Assembly (NCBI RefSeq): GCF_001305595.1
Contig: NZ_CP012401.1
Coordinates: 1,499,001 to 1,563,000, forward strand
Source: Azospirillum thiophilum
Lineage (GTDB): Bacteria; Pseudomonadota; Alphaproteobacteria; Azospirillales; Azospirillaceae
Reading direction: 5' to 3'
Length of the DNA: 64,000 nucleotides
This document shows positions 1 through 8,566 of this stretch, piece after piece. The stretch's first letter is position 1, and each line of letters begins with the position of its first letter. The translations under genes and the position numbers were made by a program. The notes under the pieces are model-generated. The model ran no database searches, was not told the DNA's origin, and worked only from the letters and a program-made list of their open reading frames with translations.

Positions 1-343
1 CGGCGGCCTCCGCATCGCGCGTCGCGGCGGTGTCGTGGCTGATGCCCTCCCAGTCGCCGAAATCCTGCTCGGTCAGCGCCGGTTCCACCACCGCGGTGCC
101 GGCCAGGCGCGGCGCCCGCTGCCACAGCGCCTGTGCGGTCTGCCGGCTGCGGCGGAGCGGGCTGGTCAGCCACAGCGCATCGGCGGGCAGGGAGGCCGCC
201 AGCGCCGCCGCTGCGGCGCGGTCGGCGGTGTCGGCCTCGCGGTCGCTCGCCCCGCAGATGACGTTGCCGGGATTGTGGACCGGCGCATGGCGGATCAGCC
301 ACCAGCGGGTGACGGTCAGGGGGGTGACGCTCAGCGCGGTCAT
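1..343 (-). CDS. cobC: CobC-like histidine phosphatase (alpha-ribazole phosphatase), 3' end cut by window edge
   Basis: About 114 N-terminal residues are visible; the rest lies to the left of base 1. The translated reverse strand has the histidine-phosphatase start signature RHAPV with the catalytic His at residue 19, then a TSPLRRSRQTA segment and the EQDFGDWEG acidic segment typical of CobC/PhpB phosphatases. In that family the enzyme removes the 5'-phosphate from alpha-ribazole phosphate or adenosylcobalamin phosphate at the end of B12 assembly. The ATG at 343 overlaps the cobS stop as ATGA, so the two genes are translationally coupled. That linkage supports the cobalamin role over a generic phosphoglycerate-mutase-like function. 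Confidence 0.8.
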   Translation of the reverse strand, partial: MTALSVTPLTVTRWWLIRHAPVHNPGNVICGASDREADTADRAAAAALAASLPADALWLTSPLRRSRQTAQALWQRAPRLAGTAVVEPALTEQDFGDWEGISHDTAATRDAEAA

Positions 344-1209
344 CGGGCGCCTCCGGCCAGGGCGGCGAGCGTCAGCAGGACCGCCGCCTCGGCCAATTGC
401 TGGGCGGCGCCGAACACGTCGCCGGTCTGCCCGCCGATCTGCCGCCGGGCCAGGGCCGCCATCGCCCAGACTGCCGTCAGGGATGCCAGGAAAACCGCGG
501 CCAGGGGAAGCGCGACCGCATCCGCGCCCAGCCGGGCGATCCCCCACAGCGCCGCCCCCGCCACCGCGAGGCCGAGGATGAGCGCCAGCAGGACCGTCGA
601 GGCTGCCGGCCGTCCCTGGGCCGCCCCCAGCCCGTCGCGCCGCGCCGGCGGCAGTGCCAGTGCCAGCGCCGTCAGCGCGCAGCGCGACAGCGCTCCGGCC
701 GCCACCAGCGCCGCGACCGCCACCGGCACCGGCAGCGCCGCCAGGGCCGCGGCGCGGATCGCCACCGAAAAGACCAGGGCCAGCACGCCATAGCTGCCGA
801 CCCGGCTGTCGCGCATGATCTCCAGCTTGCGGGCTGTGTCGCGCCCGCCGCCGAAGCCGTCGGCGACGTCTGCCGCCCCGTCCTCGTGCAGCCCGCCGGT
901 CAGCCGCACCGTCGCCGCCAGCGCCAGCAGCGCCCCGGCCAGCGGCGGCAGGTTCAGCGCGGCGGCCAGCGCGAGGGCGGCGCCGCCGGCCAGCCCGACC
1001 AGCGCACCGACCAGCGGGAACCACCCCATCGCCCGTGCCGCGGCACCCTCGGCCAGGGGGCCGTTCAGGGAGCCGCTCAGGGGGGCGATGGCAGGAAGCG
1101 GCAGGCGCGTCAGGAACACCAGGGCAAGGGCTGCGTCCTGGGTCCAGCGGGGCTTGGCCGGCGACTGGGGCGGTGGCGGCGGGGCGGTGTCGGGCATGGC
1201 ATCGGGCAT
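340..1209 (-). CDS. cobS: Adenosylcobinamide-GDP ribazoletransferase (cobalamin synthase) CobS
   Basis: CobS is an inner-membrane enzyme that joins adenosylcobinamide-GDP and alpha-ribazole (or its phosphate) to make the final B12 backbone. The sequence shows the family signature LHEDGAADVADGFGGG and a downstream KLEIMRDSRVGSYG segment. It also has several hydrophobic Ala/Leu-rich helices and a late IGGQTGD motif. Length (289 residues from the ATG at 1209) is normal, apart from a Pro-rich N-terminal tail. The frame is open to a TTG at 1233 and there is another ATG at 1197, so the start is uncertain. It lies just upstream of and overlaps the cobC-like gene. No cobalamin riboswitch was recognised upstream. 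Confidence 0.88.
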   Translation of the reverse strand: MPDAMPDTAPPPPPQSPAKPRWTQDAALALVFLTRLPLPAIAPLSGSLNGPLAEGAAARAMGWFPLVGALVGLAGGAALALAAALNLPPLAGALLALAATVRLTGGLHEDGAADVADGFGGGRDTARKLEIMRDSRVGSYGVLALVFSVAIRAAALAALPVPVAVAALVAAGALSRCALTALALALPPARRDGLGAAQGRPAASTVLLALILGLAVAGAALWGIARLGADAVALPLAAVFLASLTAVWAMAALARRQIGGQTGDVFGAAQQLAEAAVLLTLAALAGGAR

Positions 1210-1606
1210 GATTGGGCATCGACCTACGCCCAAGCGGCGCCCGGCGCAACCCTGCTTGGCGAGGTGCCGCCGCTCCGGCGGATAAGAGGATTTTCCGCCT
1301 GTCCTTATCGTTGCCGGACATCCGTGGCAGGATGGGGGCGGAATGGGACGTTCATTCGCCGCCTGGGAGGATTCGCATGCATTTCCATCCCATCAGGCCG
1401 TTTCCGCCGGTCCGGCACCAGGGCGACGCCAGGGTGTCCCGCTGCCCGGCCCGGCGGATGGAACATGGAACAGGCATGGATTCCTGTTTCATCCGGTTTC
1501 AAATGTTCCATTCGCCGTTCGCCGGGGCGGCCGATTCCTTGACCAAAACACTTGGTCCACCTAATTTGTCCGTTTGAACTGTCCCTCTCAGCATCGTCGA
1601 GCACCC
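1210..1606. other. Divergent intergenic region between cobS and def
   Basis: This stretch of about 400 bases holds no convincing gene. It must carry the promoters for the leftward cob genes and the rightward def-fmt-truA operon. Its only recognisable structure is the 60-base palindromic repeat at 1455-1514, which ends 92 bases before the def start. Short open frames crossing it are explained by that repeat. Confidence 0.6.
1455..1514 (-). repeat. 60-base interspersed palindromic element, copy 1
   Basis: The reverse complement of this stretch matches 8215-8274 at 57 of 60 positions by eye. Its ends are inverted repeats, CGGATGGAACAT against ATGTTCCATTCG, with one mismatch. A second, inner dyad (GGAACAGG with CCTGTTTC) would let it fold as a nested hairpin or cruciform. 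It is not flanked by an obvious target duplication and encodes no transposase. Confidence 0.8.
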
Positions 1607-2119
1607 ATGGCCCGTCTTCCGATCCTCGTCGCCCCGCATCCGGTCCTGAAGCGCAAGGCGCAACCCGTCGCCGAAGTGGATGCGCGCGTCGCCAAGCTGA
1701 TGGACGACATGGTGGAGACCATGTACGACGCCAACGGCATCGGTCTGGCCGCCCCGCAGGTCGGGGTGCTCGACCGCGTCATCGTGGTCGACGTCCACGA
1801 GAAGGGCGAGCCGCCCAACCCGATCCGCCTCGCCAATCCGGAGATCGTCTGGTCGTCGGACGAGAAGGCGGTGTGCGAGGAGGGCTGCCTGTCGGTGCCC
1901 GAGCAATATGCCGAGGTGACGCGTCCGGAACGAATCCGCGTCCGCTATCTCGACGAACGCAACCAGCCGCAGGAGCTGGAGGCCGACGGCATGCTCGCCA
2001 CCTGCCTGCAGCACGAGATCGACCATCTGAACGGCGTGCTGTTCGTCGACTATCTGTCGACGCTGAAGCGCGGCATCCTGCTGAAGAAGGTGCAGAAGCT
2101 CCAGAAGGCGACGGCCTGA
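1607..2119 (+). CDS. def: Peptide deformylase
   Basis: Removes the formyl group from the N-terminal methionine of new proteins in the cytoplasm. All three metal-site motifs are present: GIGLAAPQ (residues 44-51), EGCLS (92-96, with ligand Cys94) and HEIDH (136-140, with two His ligands and the catalytic Glu). At 170 residues it is the usual bacterial length. The ATG at 1607 was chosen because it gives the standard N-terminus; an upstream ATG at 1574 only adds eleven atypical residues. It heads a tight operon with fmt (4-base gap) and truA, so formylation and deformylation are expressed together. Confidence 0.96.
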   Translation: MARLPILVAPHPVLKRKAQPVAEVDARVAKLMDDMVETMYDANGIGLAAPQVGVLDRVIVVDVHEKGEPPNPIRLANPEIVWSSDEKAVCEEGCLSVPEQYAEVTRPERIRVRYLDERNQPQELEADGMLATCLQHEIDHLNGVLFVDYLSTLKRGILLKKVQKLQKATA

Positions 2120-2123
2120 CCCG

Positions 2124-3071
2124 ATGACCCCGCTCAGTCTCGTCTTCATGGGCACGCCGGATTTCGCCGTGCCCAGCCTTGCCGCGCTGATCGATGCGGG
2201 GCATCGGGTCGTCTGCGTCTACAGCCAGCCGCCGCGCCCGGCCGGCCGCGGCCAGCAGGTGCAGAAATCCCCCGTCCACCGCTTCGCCGAGGAGCATGGC
2301 ATCCCCGTGCGCACGCCCAAGAGCCTGCGCAATGCGGAGGCCCAGGCGGAGTTCGCCGGCCTCGACGCCGATGCCGCGGTTGTCGCCGCCTATGGCCTGA
2401 TCCTGCCGCAGCCGGTCCTCGACGCCCCAAGGCTGGGCTGCGTCAACGTACATGGCTCGCTGCTGCCGCGCTGGCGCGGGGCGGCGCCGATCCAGCGCTC
2501 CATCCTGGCCGGCGATGCCGAGACCGGGATCACCATCATGCAGATGGACATCGGGCTCGACACCGGCGCCATGCTGTCCCGCGAGGCGGTCGCCATCACC
2601 CCCGCCACCACCGCCAGCAGCCTGCATGACGACCTGGCGGCGCTGGGCGCCCGCATGATCGTCCCGGCGCTGGAGGGGCTGGCATCCGGCACGCTCAAGG
2701 CCGTGCCGCAGCCGGAAGAGGGCGTCACCTACGCCGCCAAGCTGACGCGCGAGGATGGCCGGCTCGACTGGAGCCAGTCCGCCGCTTACGTCGAGCGGCA
2801 GGTCCGCGCCCTGACCCCCTGGCCCGGCTGCTGGTTCGATGCTGCGAATGGCGAGCGCATCAAGGTGCTGGCGGCAGAGCCGGCGCCGGACATGGCCGGT
2901 TCCGCCGGCACGCTGCTGGATGACCGGCTCACGGTGGCCTGCGCCGACGGGGCGGTGCGGCTGACCAGGGTGCAGCGGCCGGGCAAAGCGCCGGTGGACG
3001 GCGCCGCCTTCCTGCGCGGCTTCGCTCTTGGCCTTGGGCAGCCGGTCTCCGCCGAAGCCGTCGCGGACTGA
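2124..3071 (+). CDS. fmt: Methionyl-tRNA formyltransferase
   Basis: Transfers a formyl group from 10-formyltetrahydrofolate to initiator Met-tRNA. The N-terminal formyltransferase domain begins with the [11 protein letters not shown] loop. It carries the catalytic set Asn108, His110 (in the [10 protein letters not shown] motif, residues 110-119) and Asp146, which match Asn106/His108/Asp144 of the E. coli enzyme with a shift of two. The C-terminal tRNA-binding domain spans roughly residues 205-310. The length of 315 residues is typical. It sits between def and truA with gaps of four and five bases, so co-translation is likely. Confidence 0.97.
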   Translation: MTPLSLVFMGTPDFAVPSLAALIDAGHRVVCVYSQPPRPAGRGQQVQKSPVHRFAEEHGIPVRTPKSLRNAEAQAEFAGLDADAAVVAAYGLILPQPVLDAPRLGCVNVHGSLLPRWRGAAPIQRSILAGDAETGITIMQMDIGLDTGAMLSREAVAITPATTASSLHDDLAALGARMIVPALEGLASGTLKAVPQPEEGVTYAAKLTREDGRLDWSQSAAYVERQVRALTPWPGCWFDAANGERIKVLAAEPAPDMAGSAGTLLDDRLTVACADGAVRLTRVQRPGKAPVDGAAFLRGFALGLGQPVSAEAVAD

Positions 3072-3076
3072 CCGCC

Positions 3077-3814
3077 GTGCAGCGCTGGAAACTGACCGTC
3101 GAGTATGACGGTCGTCCCTTCGTCGGCTGGCAGCGGCAGGACAACGGCCCCTCGGTGCAGCAGAGCCTGGAGGAGGCGGTGCAGCGCCTGTCGGGCGAGA
3201 CCGTGCGCGTCCACGGCTCGGGCCGGACGGATGCCGGCGTGCATGCGCTGGGGCAGGTCTGCCATTTCGACCTGGAGAAGCCCTTCACCGGGCTGAAGCT
3301 GCGCGATGCCCTGAACTTCCATCTGAAGCCGGCCCCCATCGCGGTGCTTGAGGTGGAGGCGGTGGCGGACGACTTCCACGCCCGGCTGACCTCGACCGGC
3401 CGCGCCTATGTCTACCGCATCGTCAACCGCCGGGCGCCGCTGGCGCTCGAGTCCGGCCGGGCCTGGCACGTCACCCGTCCGCTCGATGCCGGGGCGATGC
3501 ACGCGGCGGCGCAGGTCCTGGTCGGCCAGCATGATTTCTCCAGCTTCCGCGCCTCGCTGTGCCAGGCCAAATCGCCGGTGAAGACGCTCGACCGGCTCGA
3601 CGTCGAGCGGCAGGGCGAGGAAATCCGTGTCCATGCCGCCGCGCGCTCCTTCCTGCATCATCAGGTCCGCAACATGGTGGGCACGCTGGAACTGGTCGGC
3701 GCCGGCAAATGGAGCCCCAACGACGTCCGCCGCGCGCTGGATGCCCGCGACCGTGCCAAGGCCGGGCCGACCTGTCCGCCGGACGGGCTGTATTTCGTGG
3801 CGGCGCGCTACTGA
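3077..3814 (+). CDS. truA: tRNA pseudouridine(38-40) synthase TruA
   Basis: Converts uridines 38-40 of tRNA anticodon stems to pseudouridine. The catalytic aspartate is Asp52 in the motif GRTDAGVHA, and the [14 protein letters not shown] segment typical of TruA follows at about residues 97-110. The product is 245 residues, the normal size. Translation starts at a GTG five bases after the fmt stop. It is the last gene of the def-fmt-truA operon and converges on the hydrolase gene that ends at 3821, leaving only six bases between the two stops. Confidence 0.96.
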   Translation: MQRWKLTVEYDGRPFVGWQRQDNGPSVQQSLEEAVQRLSGETVRVHGSGRTDAGVHALGQVCHFDLEKPFTGLKLRDALNFHLKPAPIAVLEVEAVADDFHARLTSTGRAYVYRIVNRRAPLALESGRAWHVTRPLDAGAMHAAAQVLVGQHDFSSFRASLCQAKSPVKTLDRLDVERQGEEIRVHAAARSFLHHQVRNMVGTLELVGAGKWSPNDVRRALDARDRAKAGPTCPPDGLYFVAARY

Positions 3815-3820
3815 ACCGGA

Positions 3821-4786
3821 TCAGTTGCTGATCCGCTCCGGCTGCCCGGGCATGGATTGGAGCTTTTCCAGAAGCCTCTCCGTGTCAATGCCTTGGGCGC
3901 AGAGGCCGGTGGCGGTTTCGCCGAAATCCACCAGACCGTGGAAGCGGGGCGGCCGGGCGCGTTCGAGCGGGACCAGCCAAGCCTTGTGCCCGCGTGCCGC
4001 CAGGCCGTCGAAGTAAAGGCGCTGGGTCCGGAACAGCACGTTCGTTTCCCGCGGGTCGCCGATGACGAAGATGCGGCGGGCCGGGTCCCTGGGAATCCGG
4101 TCGAGCGAGCGGTAGGGATCGAACCATGTCTCGGGCTTGGCCAGCCGGGCCTTGGCGTCGTGCGCCTTGAGATACGCCTCATAAGCCGACGCTCCCGACG
4201 AGATGACGGCGCATTGCAGGTCGGTGCGGCGGGCCAGGAATTCGGCCGTCAGCGTGCCCCCCGCACTGTGCCCGCCAAGCGACCATTGCCCGATGCCGTA
4301 GCGCGTCTTGAGCAGATCGAGATGGGCGTTCATCAGCGCCGCCTCGCGTGGGGTATGGCGCATGGTCCAGAACTTGCCGGAACTGCCGTAGGCCCCCGGA
4401 CGGGCCAGGAAGATGAAGGGCACGCCGAAGCGCTCCGACAGCATCCGTTCCTGCTCGATCATCCCGGCGACGCCCAGCCCCTCCTGATGCCCGATCTGCC
4501 GCGGCTTGGAGCCCATGATGTCGCCATGCATCCAGGCCGCGACGATCGGATTGGAGCCCGGCTTCAGGCCGGCTGCGTAATAGCGCAGGCATTCGCCGTG
4601 GCCGTCCACCTCCACCCAGCTGGCGGTTTCCCGCGCCTCCAGGTCGGCGCATTGCCTGCGCGTGATGGTTTTCCCGGCGGCAACCACCGCGTTGGAGAAG
4701 GATTCGTCATTGGGGCGGGATTGCGCGTGGACGGGGAGCGCTGCCGCGACGGCGATGCCGGCCAGACACAGGGAGCGGAGCGACAT
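3821..4786 (-). CDS. Secreted alpha/beta-hydrolase-like protein
   Basis: A predicted exported hydrolase of unknown substrate. The 321-residue product opens with a clean signal peptide (residues 1-22, ending VHAQ). It carries a nucleophile-elbow motif GGHSAGG centred on Ser174, as in serine esterases and peptidases. Later GDPRET and FHGLVDF segments could supply the acid and His of a triad. The ATG at 4786 is preferred because the signal peptide begins there; a longer open frame upstream is non-coding shadow. It is transcribed leftwards, downstream of and in the same direction as the LysR gene, with about 59 bases between them. No close named family was recognised. Confidence 0.72.
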   Translation of the reverse strand: MSLRSLCLAGIAVAAALPVHAQSRPNDESFSNAVVAAGKTITRRQCADLEARETASWVEVDGHGECLRYYAAGLKPGSNPIVAAWMHGDIMGSKPRQIGHQEGLGVAGMIEQERMLSERFGVPFIFLARPGAYGSSGKFWTMRHTPREAALMNAHLDLLKTRYGIGQWSLGGHSAGGTLTAEFLARRTDLQCAVISSGASAYEAYLKAHDAKARLAKPETWFDPYRSLDRIPRDPARRIFVIGDPRETNVLFRTQRLYFDGLAARGHKAWLVPLERARPPRFHGLVDFGETATGLCAQGIDTERLLEKLQSMPGQPERISN

Positions 4787-4845
4787 GGGGGACAAGCCCT
4801 TTGCGGTGACGGCTGGCGGAGGGTGGTGGAGACGGCAAGGCATCG

Positions 4846-5748
4846 TCAACAGCCTTCCAGCCGGGCGTGCTCGGCGCTGAAGACGGCCACCAGATGCCCG
4901 ATCACCGCCCGCACCCGCGGCACGTCGCGGCGGTCGCGGTGGACCAGCAGCCACGCCTCGCGGGTCAGCGGCGGGCCGGGCAGGGGACGGCGCTCCAGCC
5001 CCGGCACGCCGTCCGCCAGAAGGCAGGGCAGGAAGGCGATGCCGAAGCCGGCCACCGCCGCCGCCAGCTGCCCCTGCACGCTGTTGGACCGGAAGGCCAC
5101 CCGCCGGCCGCCGCCATGGCGGTCGAGCCACAGCGCTTCCGGCAGTTCCGCCATCGACTCGTCGTAGGCGATCAGGGCGTCGGGCGCATCCGGTGCGGCG
5201 TAGAGCCCATAGCCCAGCGTCGCCAGCCGCCGGCCGACCAGATCGCCGCGCTGCGGCCGGGCCAGCCGGATCGCCAGATCGGCTTCCCGCCGGGCGAGGC
5301 TGAGGGTGCGGTTGTCGGCGATCACCTCCAGATCCAGCCCCGGATGGGCGGCACGCAGCGGTCCCAGCCGCGGAATGACGAAGCGGTCGGCCAGCGCCTG
5401 GGTCATGGTCAGCCGCACCGTGCCGGTCAGGCCGGCGCCGCCCCCCTCGCCACCCCCCTCGCCGCTGCCCTCGCGGCGGCGGATCGCCTGCGCCCGCTCG
5501 TCCATCGCCTCGGCCAGCGCACGGACGCTCTCGCCTTCCCCGGTCAGGACATAGCCGTCGGGCCGCCGCTCCACCAGCGTCTGGCCCAGCGCCTCTTCCA
5601 GCGCTGCCAGCCGCCTGCCGACCGTGGCATGGCTCAGCCGCAGGCTGCGCGCCGCCGCCGACAGGCTGCCGGTGCGGGCCAGCTCCAGGAAGACGCGCAG
5701 ATCGTCCCAGTCGAGCGGGGCGGGGCCTGTGAAATTCCGAACAGTCAT
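4846..5748 (-). CDS. LysR-family transcriptional regulator
   Basis: A DNA-binding regulator of 300 residues. The N-terminal helix-turn-helix (about residues 13-72) reads DWDDLRVFLELARTGSLS, with AAARSLRLSHATVGRRL as the helix pair. A substrate-binding domain follows from about residue 110. The linker contains an unusual glycine/glutamate run (GSGEGGGEGGGAG) from short in-frame repeats. It is divergently paired with the isochorismatase-family gene, 84 bases away, the classic arrangement in which a LysR protein controls the neighbouring enzyme. The effector is unknown. Confidence 0.9.
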   Translation of the reverse strand: MTVRNFTGPAPLDWDDLRVFLELARTGSLSAAARSLRLSHATVGRRLAALEEALGQTLVERRPDGYVLTGEGESVRALAEAMDERAQAIRRREGSGEGGGEGGGAGLTGTVRLTMTQALADRFVIPRLGPLRAAHPGLDLEVIADNRTLSLARREADLAIRLARPQRGDLVGRRLATLGYGLYAAPDAPDALIAYDESMAELPEALWLDRHGGGRRVAFRSNSVQGQLAAAVAGFGIAFLPCLLADGVPGLERRPLPGPPLTREAWLLVHRDRRDVPRVRAVIGHLVAVFSAEHARLEGC

Positions 5749-5832
5749 GGTGCGAGGATAGCGGATGGCAGTCCGCCGATGAACCGGGCAGCATCGCCGC
5801 CATCGACCTGTGCCGACCGGAGTGCCCGACCG

Positions 5833-6429
5833 ATGACATCCAAGACCCTGCGCCAGATCGTCGGCGCCCCCAGCCATCCCAGTCCGCTCGACAAGGCGGT
5901 GCTGGTGCTGATCGATCTTCAGCGCGAATACACGGACGGAGCCCTGCGCCTGTCCGGCGTCGATGCGGCGGTGGAGCAGGCCGCCGCCCTGCTGGAGCTT
6001 GCCCGCGCCAACGGCGTGCCGGTGATCCACATCGTCCATCACACCGCGCCGGGCGCCCCGCTGTTCGACCCGGCCGGGCCGCTGGCGGAGATCGTCCCGG
6101 CGGTCACCCCGCGCGAAGGCGAGCCGGTGATCGTCAAGCGCCTCGCCAACGCCTTCGCCGGCACCGGCCTGGAGGCGGTCGCCCGTGGCACCGGGCGCGG
6201 CGAGATGATCATCGCCGGCTTCATGACCCACAATTGCGTCAGCAGCACCGCGCGCTCGGCCGTCGACCATGGCTGGCGGGTGACGGTCGTGGCAGCGGCC
6301 ACCGCCACCCGCGACCTGCCGGACGGCCGCGGCGGCGTGGTGTCCGCGACCGACATCCAGCGGGGCGTGCTGACCGGCCTGTCCGACAGCCTCGCGGTGG
6401 TGGTGGAGGATGCGCGGGTTTGGCGGTGA
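5833..6429 (+). CDS. Isochorismatase-family cysteine hydrolase
   Basis: A 198-residue cytoplasmic hydrolase of the isochorismatase/nicotinamidase fold. The catalytic triad is visible as Asp28 (in IDLQREY), Lys102 (in VKRLANAF) and Cys135 (in THNCVSSTARS). A cis-peptide region precedes the cysteine, as in the family. The specific substrate cannot be told from sequence; members act on isochorismate, nicotinamide, ureidoacrylate or similar amides. The ATG at 5833 lies 84 bases from the divergent LysR gene, its probable regulator. It converges on the peptide-binding protein gene, with 12 bases between stops. Confidence 0.87.
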   Translation: MTSKTLRQIVGAPSHPSPLDKAVLVLIDLQREYTDGALRLSGVDAAVEQAAALLELARANGVPVIHIVHHTAPGAPLFDPAGPLAEIVPAVTPREGEPVIVKRLANAFAGTGLEAVARGTGRGEMIIAGFMTHNCVSSTARSAVDHGWRVTVVAAATATRDLPDGRGGVVSATDIQRGVLTGLSDSLAVVVEDARVWR

Positions 6430-6441
6430 GCCGCATCCTCC

Positions 6442-8100
6442 TTACTTCTTCTCGGCCTTCCAGTAATAGTTGGTGTCGAAGCTCGGGCCCCAGACGAGGC
6501 CGCTGACGCTCTTGCGCTCGGCGACCATCTCGGTCTGCTGGAACATGATGACGAAGGGCGATTCGGCCAGGACCGTCCGCTGCAACTCCTGGTACAGGGC
6601 GGCGCGCTTGGCGCTGTCGCGCTCCTCCACGGCGGCGGCGGTCTTCTTCGTCAGCTCCGGGATGTCCCAGGCGTTGCGCCATGCCAGCGGCTTGGACTTG
6701 GCGTTGTCGCTGTTGTCGGGGTTGGAGGCGAAGGTGTCGGCGTTGGAGTTCGGATCCTGGTAGTCGGCACCCCATTGCTGGATCATCAGCTCGTGGTTGC
6801 GGGCGCGGTACTTGGTCAGCACCTGCTTTCCGTCGCCGGGGATGATCTCGATCTTAACGCCGGCCTTGGCGGCACTGGCCTGGATCGCCTGGGCCATGTC
6901 CTGGGTCGGGTTGGTGTTGCGCACGTCCATGCTGACGGTGAAGCCGTCGGGGTAGCCGGCCTTGGCCAGGAGCTCCTTCGCCTTGGCGGGATCGTACTTG
7001 TAGGGATTGTCGTTCACCGCGCCCAGGAAACCCTTGGGCAGGAAGGCCTGATGGACGGCGCCGATGCCGTTCATGATCGTGCCGGCCATGGCGTCGTAAT
7101 CGACCAGATACTTGAACGCCTCGCGCACCTCGGGCTTGGCCAGGGTGGCGTTCTTCTGGTTCAGGCTGAGATACCACAGGGTGCCCTTCGGTGCCTGGAC
7201 CAGCCGGATGGCGTCGCTCGACTTCAGCGGCTCGAACTGCTCCGGCTTCAGGTTGCGGGCGACGTCGACGTCACCCTTCTCCAGCAACAGCCGCTGGGTC
7301 GCCGGCTCGGCGATGTGGCGGATCAGCACGCGCTTCATCTTCGGTGCGCCGCGCCAGTATTTCGGGTTGGCGTCGAAGGCCAGCAACTCGCTCGCCTTCC
7401 ATTGCCGCAGCATGAAGGGGCCGGAGCCGGCGGAGTTGGTCTTCAGCCAGCCCGCACCGAAATCGCCGCCCTTCTCCTTGCCCTTCACCAGCTTGGCATC
7501 GACGACCGACGCAACGTCGGCGGTCAGGCAGTACAGCACGAAGGTCGGGGCATAGGTCTTGTCGGTGGTGAAGACCAGCGTGCGCGGATCGGTCGCCCGG
7601 ACCATCCGGTCGACATTGTCCGGGGTCAGGCCGAACTGGGTCAGGATGAAGGCCGGCCCCTTGTTCATCTTCACTGCGCGGGAGAAGGACCAGGCGACAT
7701 CCTCGGCAGTCAGCGGGTTGCCGGAATGGAAGGCGATGCCGTCGCGGATCTTGAACGTGAAGGTCCTGCCATCGGGCGACACGGTCCAGCTTTCGGCGAT
7801 CTCGCCCTCGATCCTGCTGACGTCGTTGACGTCGAAATGGATCAGCCGGTCATAGACCTGGGCGCTGTATTCCGCCCCCGACAGCTCGAAGATCTCGGCC
7901 GGGTCGAGGCTGACGATGTCGTCGAACTGCCACGCCATCACCAGCGCGTCCTTCGGCGTATCGGCCGATGCCGGGACGGCGGCGAAGCCGGCGAAAGCCA
8001 GGGCGGCGGCTCCGAAGATCGCCCGTCCGATCGCCGCCTGTCCGATCGCCGTCCGCCCCATTGCCGTCCGCCCGGTCAGGCCGCGCTTGAAGGTGGTCAT
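6442..8100 (-). CDS. ABC transporter substrate-binding protein, peptide/nickel family (SBP_bac_5)
   Basis: A periplasmic solute-binding protein of 552 residues related to DppA/OppA. After the leader it reads DALVMAWQFDDIVSLDPAEIFE, then the family hallmark region PDGRTFTFKIRDGIAFHSGNP around residue 115. The C-terminal part carries the GADYQDPNS segment. The signal peptide is odd: before the hydrophobic core and the ASA cleavage site (near residue 47) it has a repeated five-residue pattern (GRTAM, GRTAI, GQAAI). No permease or ATPase genes lie nearby, so it is an orphan that must serve a transporter encoded elsewhere. Confidence 0.9.
   Translation of the reverse strand: MTTFKRGLTGRTAMGRTAIGQAAIGRAIFGAAALAFAGFAAVPASADTPKDALVMAWQFDDIVSLDPAEIFELSGAEYSAQVYDRLIHFDVNDVSRIEGEIAESWTVSPDGRTFTFKIRDGIAFHSGNPLTAEDVAWSFSRAVKMNKGPAFILTQFGLTPDNVDRMVRATDPRTLVFTTDKTYAPTFVLYCLTADVASVVDAKLVKGKEKGGDFGAGWLKTNSAGSGPFMLRQWKASELLAFDANPKYWRGAPKMKRVLIRHIAEPATQRLLLEKGDVDVARNLKPEQFEPLKSSDAIRLVQAPKGTLWYLSLNQKNATLAKPEVREAFKYLVDYDAMAGTIMNGIGAVHQAFLPKGFLGAVNDNPYKYDPAKAKELLAKAGYPDGFTVSMDVRNTNPTQDMAQAIQASAAKAGVKIEIIPGDGKQVLTKYRARNHELMIQQWGADYQDPNSNADTFASNPDNSDNAKSKPLAWRNAWDIPELTKKTAAAVEERDSAKRAALYQELQRTVLAESPFVIMFQQTEMVAERKSVSGLVWGPSFDTNYYWKAEKK
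8018..8082. repeat. Short tandem repeats (15-base units) in the signal-peptide coding region
   Basis: Imperfect 15-base units built on GATCGCC and GTCCG recur about four times here and give the repeated pentapeptides at the N-terminus of the substrate-binding protein. Slippage in units of fifteen bases would keep the frame and only alter leader length. Confidence 0.6.
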
Positions 8101-8566
8101 CCGTGAAATCTCCCTGGAGGCCCCGTTCGGGCGCTGTCGAGACGGGAATCTTCCCGCCGCGTTCCGGGGCCTGTCAAGCCGGCCGGTCGGCAGCTCTGGG
8201 GCGGCGGAATGCGACGGATGGAACATTTGAAACCGGATGAAACAGGATTCCAGGCCTGTTCCATGTTCCATCCGCGAGGGAGAGGGCAAAGCGGGCCCTG
8301 CCGTTTCCTTGAGCGAGCCTCTGCGCGCACCTTGTCCTCCCGTGATCCGGTTTCGGTGTATATTCCTATCATGGCGACGGGCGGCATTTAAGCGCGGGTT
8401 GAAAAGTGCCGCTCGGCGACGGCACATCCCGGCCGGGGCCGGAGGGATCGTCGCCGGACGGGTTGCAATTCGCCGGGAAAGTGCCTAGCTCCTAACGCCC
8501 CCCGGCACCATCCTTGTATTCGTACAGAGTCATTCGTACAGATTCGGCAGAAGGACACCCCTCGTC
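8101..8566. other. Divergent intergenic region between the peptide-binding protein and asd
   Basis: About 466 bases with no supported gene. It contains the second copy of the 60-base palindromic element (8215-8274) and must hold promoters for both flanking genes. A small open frame across 8209-8391 merely reads through the repeat. Confidence 0.6.
8215..8274 (+). repeat. 60-base interspersed palindromic element, copy 2
   Basis: The ends are a perfect 12-base inverted repeat (CGGATGGAACAT and ATGTTCCATCCG). One end contains a tandem GTTCCATGTTCCAT, and an inner dyad GAAACAGG/CCTGTTCC lies in the middle. It is 57/60 identical to the reverse complement of 1455-1514. Like that copy, it sits in a divergent promoter region. 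Confidence 0.8.

Noticed and set aside
1305..1604. Small open frames crossing the palindromic repeat (about 99 residues) on the reverse strand
   Set aside because: The same peptide pattern (MEHLKPDETG) appears at 8209-8391 only because both frames read through the 60-base repeat. The flanks differ and no ribosome site or family supports a gene.
1210..1606. A possible cobalamin riboswitch before cobS
   Set aside because: No B12-box-like core could be recognised. cobS is also within an operon, so any riboswitch may be elsewhere.
3821..5839. A continuous 672-residue reverse-strand frame
   Set aside because: The C-terminal half is the secreted hydrolase from 4786, with its own signal peptide. 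The N-terminal half is out-of-frame sequence over the LysR gene, with GC-rich Arg/Pro/Gly-type composition.
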